Origin: Flavobacteriaceae bacterium
GTDB lineage: Bacteria > Bacteroidota > Bacteroidia > Flavobacteriales > Flavobacteriaceae
DNA length: 12,310 nucleotides
Direction of reading: 5' to 3'
Assembly (NCBI GenBank): GCA_023141985.1
Contig: JAGLKH010000082.1
Location: forward strand, 1-12,310
Below, in pieces: positions 7,762 to 12,310 of the stretch. A model generated the notes under the pieces. The model was not told where the DNA came from. It did no database searches and worked only from the letters and a program-made list of their open reading frames with translations. A program made the position numbers and the translations under genes. Position 1 is the first letter of the stretch, and each line of letters opens with the position of its first letter.

Positions 7762-8401
7762 GCGTTTTAAGTTCTTCAGCATGAATAGTTTTGAACATAT
7801 GCTGGGCATGTGCATTTCCAGGAAATTCTTTCATTCTCTTTGGTTCTTTGGATTCAGCATATATTTTCTTTACTCTTTGATAAAGTCCTTCTTTTTTAGA
7901 TACTATTAAAAACTTATCTATTGTATTAGATTCTATTGGATTTCCTCCTGCTGGAGCCAGTAAAACCACTTTGCTAATCGGTGTTTGTTTATAAGATAAA
8001 GCAGACAATACGGCTGCACCACCCATGCTAGCCCCTACTACATTTATTTCCTTAAAACCTTGTTCTTTTGCGTAAGCTATCGCGCCTAGAACATCATACA
8101 GCTTTTTTTTAGTGTGTCCAGCGACACTATTGCCATAACCTCCAAAATCTATTGATAAAACAGAAACACCTTTTTCCTGAAACTCTTCAGCCAGGAAATA
8201 CCAACTTTCTTTATTAAAGATAGCTCCATGTGCAAAAATTACGATTTTGTTTTTCTTCGCAATAAAATAAGCTGCTTCAATTTTACCATCATCTTCAGTG
8301 TCAAAATTCACCAGTTCAAACTTATCTTGTGCTAATACCATATTGTTCGCAGAAAACATAATTAATAATACGAGTAAGACTATTTTATCAAAATATTTCA
8401 T
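7730..8401 (-). CDS. Exported alpha/beta hydrolase
   Basis: This 223-residue protein begins with a signal peptide (residues 1-25, hydrophobic LLVLLIMF, ending LAQ), so it acts in the periplasm or on the outer membrane. The alpha/beta-hydrolase fold shows in IVIFAHGA (oxyanion region, residues 53-60), VLSIDFGGYGNS, and the nucleophile elbow GASMGG with Ser125. The acid is probably Glu171 in IVSKKEG rather than the more usual Asp. The base is His198 or His201 in NAHAQHMF. The protein is short for the superfamily, with almost no cap domain, and the substrate cannot be predicted. The frame can be read 8 codons further to a TTG at 8425. The ATG at 8401 is preferred because it begins the signal peptide cleanly. 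It lies downstream of the DUF1684 gene on the same strand, separated by 140 bases that hold a palindromic element. I saw no TAnnTTTG element before it. Confidence 0.88.
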   Translation of the reverse strand: MKYFDKIVLLVLLIMFSANNMVLAQDKFELVNFDTEDDGKIEAAYFIAKKNKIVIFAHGAIFNKESWYFLAEEFQEKGVSVLSIDFGGYGNSVAGHTKKKLYDVLGAIAYAKEQGFKEINVVGASMGGAAVLSALSYKQTPISKVVLLAPAGGNPIESNTIDKFLIVSKKEGLYQRVKKIYAESKEPKRMKEFPGNAHAQHMFKTIHAEELKTLIMDFIISSK

Positions 8402-8431
8402 GTGTTTATATTTATTGTTTTTCAATGGTCA

Positions 8432-8475
8432 CATGCCTGCATACCGTAGTGACGGTATTTCGGCACGCAGGCATG
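8432..8475. repeat. GC-rich palindromic (REP-like) element
   Basis: The outer arms CATGCCTGC (8432-8440) and GCAGGCATG (8467-8475) are perfect 9-bp complements. Directly inside the left arm, ATACCGT (8441-8447) pairs with ACGGTAT (8452-8458) around the 4-base loop AGTG. The right side has an 8-base insert, TTCGGCAC (8459-8466). An alternative fold pairs TGCCTGCATACCG (8435-8447 region) with CGGCACGCAGGCA, 11 of 13 positions, so two conformers compete. The element is about 57% GC (25 of 44 bases), far above its surroundings. It resembles the short repetitive palindromes with TGCCTGC/GCAGGCA arms that I recall being scattered through flavobacterial genomes. It sits between two same-strand genes and is not followed by a T-run. 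Confidence 0.75.
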
Positions 8476-8541
8476 CTGTTCGCTATTAATCATTCCCTTG
8501 GATGATAAAAATTTTAGCATGCTCGTTTCATAATTATAAAC

Positions 8542-9168
8542 CTATGGATACATCAATTCACCAGCATAAACCATAACCTTCAAATCATTCTCCATAGGAG
8601 GAATAGGACAAGAATGATTAGGGTTATAAACACAATATGGATTGTATGCCATATTAAAGTCTAATACTAATATTTCATCATCAGGTATATCCAACACCAA
8701 ATATCTTCCTCCTCCATAAGTAGTATCTCCAGAAGTTAAATCGGTAAAAGGGATAAACAATGCTCCTTTCTTCTTTCCTGATTTGGCAGCTCGTTGTCCT
8801 TGATAAATATCTAATGTTAAAGATTTACCATTCAATTTAAAAGATACTTTTCCATAAATTAAATAATCGTATGACTCACCTCCTGTTGTTTTGATACTAA
8901 ATGTTCTTCCGTCGTCAAATCTAATTAAACTTCCATTAACCCGATACGTATAATCGATATCATAATATTTTAAACCTTCAAAGTCTTTCATTAACTCTTC
9001 GGTTAACATCGTTTTATCTTTTACTTTATAATCATGGTCTTTCTGATTTCTCCACTCAATTACCTTAGTATAGTATTCCTCCTGATTATCTGCATATATA
9101 AATCCTTGAGAATAAACAGTTTGTTGAAATATCAAACTCAAAAGACCAATAAATAATATTTTGCTCAT
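8542..9168 (-). CDS. Exported DUF1684 family protein
   Basis: This 208-residue protein has a signal peptide (residues 1-20, ending VYS-Q), so it is periplasmic or outer-membrane associated. No lipobox cysteine is present. The mature part is a single DUF1684 domain. Its hallmarks are FEGLKYYDIDYTYRV (63-77), YDYLIYGKVSF (100-110), LFIPFTDLTSGDTTYGGGRYLVLD (137-160) and the terminal block LDFNMAYNPYCVYNPNHSCPIPPMEN (169-194) followed by AGE. The two cysteines (Cys179, Cys187) may form a disulfide after export. The family has no established biochemical function, although its compact all-beta fold suggests ligand binding or hydrolysis of an unknown substrate. No clear TAnnTTTG promoter was found in the 120-base spacer before it. 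The only structure there is a short inverted repeat. Confidence 0.9.
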   Translation of the reverse strand: MSKILFIGLLSLIFQQTVYSQGFIYADNQEEYYTKVIEWRNQKDHDYKVKDKTMLTEELMKDFEGLKYYDIDYTYRVNGSLIRFDDGRTFSIKTTGGESYDYLIYGKVSFKLNGKSLTLDIYQGQRAAKSGKKKGALFIPFTDLTSGDTTYGGGRYLVLDIPDDEILVLDFNMAYNPYCVYNPNHSCPIPPMENDLKVMVYAGELMYP

Positions 9169-9218
9169 AGTTATAATTTAATATAAAAAATATTTAACGC
9201 TATATATAAAAATTTAAC

Positions 9219-9234
9219 CTATACACACGTATAG
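9219..9234. repeat. Short inverted repeat upstream of the DUF1684 gene
   Basis: CTATAC (9219-9224) and GTATAG (9229-9234) are perfect 6-bp complements around ACAC, 51 bases before the DUF1684 start. It could be a small operator half-site pair, but six A-T-rich base pairs in a 120-base AT-rich spacer may well be chance. Confidence 0.15.
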
Positions 9235-9288
9235 CAAACAATATTACAAAATTTAATGGTAAATTTAAGATGACTCAAAAGGTTTACC

Positions 9289-9906
9289 TCAGATGATATG
9301 TCTTTTAAAACTACAAAACAAAAAATTCTGTTTTGTGTTAAATGGAGTTATATGTTCTTCTTTTACGCAACGAATTTTCTCAAATCCATTTTTGAGTTCT
9401 GTGGTTAGACTTTCTTCACAATATTGTTTAATATCAAGTCCACTACATTTTTTTGGCCCGTTTTCTGAAAACGTTCCAATTGTTATATAACCACTTACAT
9501 TTTTTCTTGCAGTATTAAGATATTTTGAAATTTGATCTGCCGTAGTCAAAAAATGAAAAGTAGCTCTATCGTGCCAAATATCAAAAGTTGTTTCGGGTAC
9601 AAATTCGGTTATGTCACTAACAACCCAATTTATTTTATCAGCTTTATTGCCTAAACGTTTTTTTGTCTTATCAAGTGCTTTGGCAGAAATGTCTAATACC
9701 GTTATGTTTTCAAATCCTTTGTCAAGCAAATAGTCTACAAGCTTACTATCACCACCACCTATATCAATAATTTTTGCTGTTTTAGTCAAACCAAATGAGT
9801 TGATAAGATCAATCGAAGTTTTAGGGCTTTTTTGTGTCCAACTTACCTGGTCTGGGCTTTTAGTTTCATAAACTCTTTCCCAATGTTTTTTTCTTTCAAT
9901 TTCCAC
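9289..9906 (-). CDS. Class I SAM-dependent methyltransferase, substrate unknown
   Basis: This 205-residue cytoplasmic protein has the Rossmann methyltransferase motifs. Motif I is AKIIDIGGGDSKLVDYLLDKG (about 44-64), and the acidic end of strand 2 is TVLDIS (Asp72). Motif III-like VVSDI ends with Asp98, and DIWHDRATFHFL (109-120) is the motif IV region. The N-terminus KKHWERVYETKSPDQVSW and the later GPKKCSGLDIKQY are typical of a widespread uncharacterised bacterial methyltransferase family distantly like TehB and thiopurine methyltransferases. The substrate is unknown. The start is GTG at 9906: no in-frame ATG lies between it and the upstream in-frame stop at 9940-9942, and the KHW motif follows within eight residues. 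The bases just before the start hold a TGCCTGC repeat fragment. It ends 120 bases before the DUF1684 gene on the same strand. Confidence 0.88.
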   Translation of the reverse strand: MEIERKKHWERVYETKSPDQVSWTQKSPKTSIDLINSFGLTKTAKIIDIGGGDSKLVDYLLDKGFENITVLDISAKALDKTKKRLGNKADKINWVVSDITEFVPETTFDIWHDRATFHFLTTADQISKYLNTARKNVSGYITIGTFSENGPKKCSGLDIKQYCEESLTTELKNGFEKIRCVKEEHITPFNTKQNFLFCSFKRHII

Positions 9907-9909
9907 TTT

Positions 9910-9920
9910 ATGCCTGCCTG
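9910..9920. repeat. Fragment of the TGCCTGC palindromic repeat
   Basis: ATGCCTGCCTG shares its first eight bases (ATGCCTGC) with the left arm of the palindrome at 8432-8475. It also sits immediately upstream of a minus-strand gene start. No matching right arm is nearby, so if it belongs to the same family it is a half copy or a remnant. Confidence 0.35.
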
Positions 9921-9944
9921 TTTTGTAATCATTTATTACTTAAA

Positions 9945-9952
9945 CAAAGTTA
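9945..9952 (-). promoter_or_regulatory. Candidate -7 element (TAACTTTG) of the methyltransferase gene
   Basis: On the minus strand this reads TAACTTTG, matching TAnnTTTG. It would start a transcript near 9938 with a leader of about 30 bases to the GTG at 9906, which supports that start. No TTG is found at the expected -33 distance. Confidence 0.35.
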
Positions 9953-10022
9953 GCTTTTTTATTTATAATAGTTAATAACTCTAATGTTTAACTTAATAAA
10001 TCAAATATCACTTTCCGATATA

Positions 10023-10044
10023 GAAATCAACCAGTATTGATTTC
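10023..10044. repeat. Perfect 8-bp inverted repeat in the spacer
   Basis: GAAATCAA (10023-10030) and TTGATTTC (10037-10044) are exact complements with a 6-base loop, CCAGTA. No T-run follows on either strand, so it is a poor terminator. It is better placed as a possible operator or as a hairpin in the 3' region of the porP/sprF-like transcript. Confidence 0.35.
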
Positions 10045-10213
10045 CAAACGATTACATTTTTAAGGTATAATAAGGTGGTAAATCAACAATAAAACCCATT
10101 ATATAAGCCTTACTCTTTTAAGAATGTTGGTAATTCGTTTTTTTCTGTTTATAAACTATTTTTTATCCGTCCAGATATTACAAAAAAGACATAAAAGGCC
10201 TTAATCAACTAAA

Positions 10214-11179
10214 TCAATGAACAGGACTCTGCGTACATGGGCAGTTACTAATTCCTCTCAGTAAGTCAAGCCCTATTGTAACAACATGGGTACCAGAATT
10301 AAAACCAGATAAATCATTCATCGTTACTTGATAAGCATAACCGAAATAGAAAATTGACTTCTTAAACCCTACCATTGGACCAAGATTTAAAGGTTTGAAA
10401 AATTGATCGTTAAGAAATCTGTATGATATTCCAGCCCAATAATAATCTTCATTTTTACCATATTTTCTGAATTTTAAATTCAAATCCGTACTGGAGCGTT
10501 TGTCACTACTAAATAATTGATAATAAATTGAAGGTTCTATTTCAACCTTTGATCCTTTTCTAATTACATATCCTGAATATATTTGATAATTTAAAAGTAA
10601 ATCGGGTTCTAAAACTCTAAAATCTTCGACTTTTTTCTCAAGGATATTATTTGCATTAAAACTGAAATAAAATCCTTTATTTCTATACAATACACCTAGA
10701 TCAAAATTATTATTTGAAGTAGACCTGTTGTCTGTAACAGCTGGATCTAAAATGGGTATCTCATAAGTGGTATTAAAATTACTAATATCAATTTTAAAAG
10801 TGTTAATATTATAAGATATCCCAAAAGACAAATACTGTTTAGAATAATAATCTAAAATAAGATGGTGAGCAAAAGAGAATTTTGCACCCGTTTGTATGGT
10901 ATTTCCATTCCTGTCATTATACAAGGATAATCCCACTCCGGAGCGATCAGCAATTCTAAAATCTGCATAGAGAGATTGATTGTCTGGAGCTCCTTTAATT
11001 CCGACCCACTGTGTCAATCCGTTAGCTCTAATTTTTAGATTATCTCCAATACCTGCATAGGTTGGAGAAACCACGAAATTATTATCTGCTAAATATTGAG
11101 TAAAAACAGGCAAATTTAACTCTTGGCTATAACTATTAGCTATAGCAATAAGAAAAAGATATATAATTAGTTTTTGCAT
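10214..11179 (-). CDS. Type IX secretion PorP/SprF-family outer-membrane protein
   Basis: This 321-residue protein has a signal peptide (residues 1-19, ending YSQ). The family hallmark follows directly: PVFTQYLADNNFVVSPTYAG (about 24-43), then RANGLTQWVGIKGAP (51-65) and a series of amphipathic strands such as GVGLSLYNDRNG and YLSFGISYNIN, forming an outer-membrane beta-barrel. Work on Flavobacterium johnsoniae shows that SprF-like proteins are needed to secrete or surface-attach type B sorting-domain proteins encoded beside them. The gene immediately upstream (11222-12310) encodes exactly such a substrate. The ATG at 11179 was chosen because it begins the signal peptide. An in-frame ATG at 11206, and beyond it a GTG at 11212, are alternatives that add 9-11 residues. 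The spacing to the upstream stop is 42 bases from the chosen start, so the two genes are probably one operon. Confidence 0.93.
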   Translation of the reverse strand: MQKLIIYLFLIAIANSYSQELNLPVFTQYLADNNFVVSPTYAGIGDNLKIRANGLTQWVGIKGAPDNQSLYADFRIADRSGVGLSLYNDRNGNTIQTGAKFSFAHHLILDYYSKQYLSFGISYNINTFKIDISNFNTTYEIPILDPAVTDNRSTSNNNFDLGVLYRNKGFYFSFNANNILEKKVEDFRVLEPDLLLNYQIYSGYVIRKGSKVEIEPSIYYQLFSSDKRSSTDLNLKFRKYGKNEDYYWAGISYRFLNDQFFKPLNLGPMVGFKKSIFYFGYAYQVTMNDLSGFNSGTHVVTIGLDLLRGISNCPCTQSPVH

Positions 11180-11221
11180 TTGAATAATTTTAATTTTAGA
11201 GCTCATAATCACTAATTTTAG

Positions 11222-12310
11222 TTATCTGTAAAGTGTAAAATGTCCAACAAATTCACGATCATCTCTTGGGTCATTGAGTTTTACAACATACCAATAATCT
11301 CCTGTAGGGAGTTCGGTACCATTATATTTACCATCCCATTTTTCGCCTAGACGCATGGTTGCTATTTTACGGCCATACCTATCAAAAATGGAAAATACAA
11401 GGTTTGGATAATTTATCGTACATCCTGGAGCCCATCCATCATTATTGCCGTCACCATTTGGGGTGAAATAATTAGGAATACATACATCAATGTACTCAAA
11501 ATACTTTGTGGCTTCAGCAACACAACCATTACTATCTGTTACAATGACTGTATAATCTCCTGATTCATAAATAACAAAAGTATTATCACTTCCATAAGAT
11601 TCACCATTAAGGGTGTATTCATATATTCCTGATCCACCGGTAGTTATAGCTACAATCTCATTTAATTGTCCATTCTCCAGTACAATTTCTAATGGATCAA
11701 ACTGTAAAATTTCAAAATTATCGGTTCTTTGAATACATCCATTTGTGTGTCTAACATCTATAAAATGATTAGTTCCCGGTACTACATTTGTAAATACATT
11801 ACTAGCCTGATAACTTCCTCCATTTAGGGAGTAATCTAAATCTGCAAGATCAGTTATACTAGCATCTACAGTTACCGTAACGGTACTGGTTGCAATAATA
11901 TCTGTACAGCCATATTCAACAATAGCTATTGGGTTAATTATTACCGATTCCGGAAATGTTATATTCCATTCTGATTCACAGCCAAGATTGTCACGAACAT
12001 AAACAATATGATCGCCACCGCTTAATCCTATAAAATCAAACTGCGTTTGAACCGAAGTTCCAGTAGTATAAACACCGTCAATATCATCTAAGCTCACACT
12101 ATATGGTAAAAACCCACCAGAAATTTCAATACTAAATTCACCATTTAAATCGCCTTCGCAAACCTCTGGGAATATAGAATTTGGAACAATATTTAGTATA
12201 ACCGGGGTTGGTTCATTAATTGTGAAATCAAAAATTTCAAAACAACCTAACTCATCCTGCGCCATAGCTTGGTAATCTCCTGGAGCAAGGTTATCAAATA
12301 TAGGGTCATC
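11222..12310 (-). CDS. T9SS type B sorting-domain protein with SprB-like repeats, C-terminal part
   Basis: The frame is open to the window edge, giving 362 visible residues. An internal Met at 12265 is not the start, because the reading before it (FDNLAPGDYQA) is typical repeat sequence. The visible part begins inside one SprB-like repeat and contains about three more, each with a G-rich YxYxLNG-type core and a D-N/xGC ending (DNLGC, HTNGC, DSNGC). The last 86 residues are the gliding-motility-associated type B sorting domain: IPNYFTPNGDGNNDGWAP, then FSIFDRYGRKI, EKWDGKYNGTELPTGDYWYVV and the end GHFTLYR. The protein should cross the inner membrane by Sec, then the outer membrane by the type IX system, and end up on the surface or released. 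SprB-like repeats suggest an adhesin or gliding-related role, but the N-terminal part that would decide this lies outside the window. The PorP/SprF partner follows at once. Confidence 0.93.
   Translation of the reverse strand, partial: DDPIFDNLAPGDYQAMAQDELGCFEIFDFTINEPTPVILNIVPNSIFPEVCEGDLNGEFSIEISGGFLPYSVSLDDIDGVYTTGTSVQTQFDFIGLSGGDHIVYVRDNLGCESEWNITFPESVIINPIAIVEYGCTDIIATSTVTVTVDASITDLADLDYSLNGGSYQASNVFTNVVPGTNHFIDVRHTNGCIQRTDNFEILQFDPLEIVLENGQLNEIVAITTGGSGIYEYTLNGESYGSDNTFVIYESGDYTVIVTDSNGCVAEATKYFEYIDVCIPNYFTPNGDGNNDGWAPGCTINYPNLVFSIFDRYGRKIATMRLGEKWDGKYNGTELPTGDYWYVVKLNDPRDDREFVGHFTLYR

Larger units (their letters stand above)
9907..10213. other. 307-base gene-free spacer between the methyltransferase and porP/sprF-like genes
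   Basis: No credible reading frame, tRNA or known RNA is visible in this very AT-rich stretch. What it does hold is a repeat fragment (9910-9920), a -7 candidate for the methyltransferase (9945-9952), a perfect 8-bp inverted repeat (10023-10044), and two loopless palindromes (GTTTATAAAC near 10147 and AAGGCCTT at 10195-10202). T-rich sequence follows the porP/sprF-like stop on the minus strand, but no stem precedes it. Confidence 0.6.

Noticed and set aside
8402..8425. Extension of the alpha/beta hydrolase to a TTG start
   Set aside because: It adds eight polar residues in front of a clean signal peptide that starts at the ATG at 8401.
10195..10202. AAGGCCTT followed by T-rich sequence on the minus strand, considered as the terminator of the porP/sprF-like gene
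   Set aside because: The palindrome has no loop and cannot form a hairpin by itself; no larger stem was found around it.
9907..10213. Possible tRNA or other structured RNA in the longest spacer
   Set aside because: No cloverleaf, T-loop consensus or extended GC-paired structure is visible.

Overview
The window looks like chromosome of a marine-type Flavobacteriaceae bacterium (Bacteroidota). It is AT-rich. Exported proteins often end their signal peptide at a Ser-Gln junction. There are no Shine-Dalgarno sites, and several leaders carry the Bacteroidota -7 promoter element TAnnTTTG. Content includes a TonB receptor with a carboxypeptidase-like N-terminal domain, a DUF5916 outer-membrane protein, and a type IX secretion (T9SS) PorP/SprF protein paired with a type B C-terminal-domain substrate. 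The genus cannot be fixed from the sequence.

Layout: (1) 1-3022, plus strand: the tail of a DUF6146-like protein, a four-helix DUF6787-like membrane protein, and a TonB-dependent receptor whose ATG overlaps the previous stop (ATGA). (2) 3121-4265, minus strand: msrA then folE, an 8-nt-spaced operon with a good promoter candidate. (3) 4463-7615, plus strand: a CBM9-like/DUF5916 outer-membrane protein followed by a LolD-like ABC ATPase. (4) 7730-9906, minus strand: an exported alpha/beta hydrolase, a GC-rich palindromic element, an exported DUF1684 protein and a class I SAM methyltransferase with a GTG start. (5) 9907-10213: a gene-free spacer. (6) 10214-12310, minus strand: a large secreted adhesin-like protein, cut by the window edge, with SprB-like repeats and a type B sorting domain, followed by its PorP/SprF partner.

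The common theme is the cell envelope: outer-membrane uptake (TonB receptor), lipoprotein traffic (LolD), T9SS export, and several periplasmic or outer-membrane proteins of unknown role. FolE (pterin/folate synthesis) and MsrA (methionine sulfoxide repair) are housekeeping. I found no RNA gene, insertion sequence, CRISPR array, phage gene or defence cassette, and no convincing intrinsic terminator. Nothing here is clearly a new system. The most interesting items are the palindromic element at 8432-8475 with a partial echo at 9910-9920, the translationally coupled DUF6787/TonB receptor pair with metal-receptor-like features, and the T9SS substrate/SprF pair.
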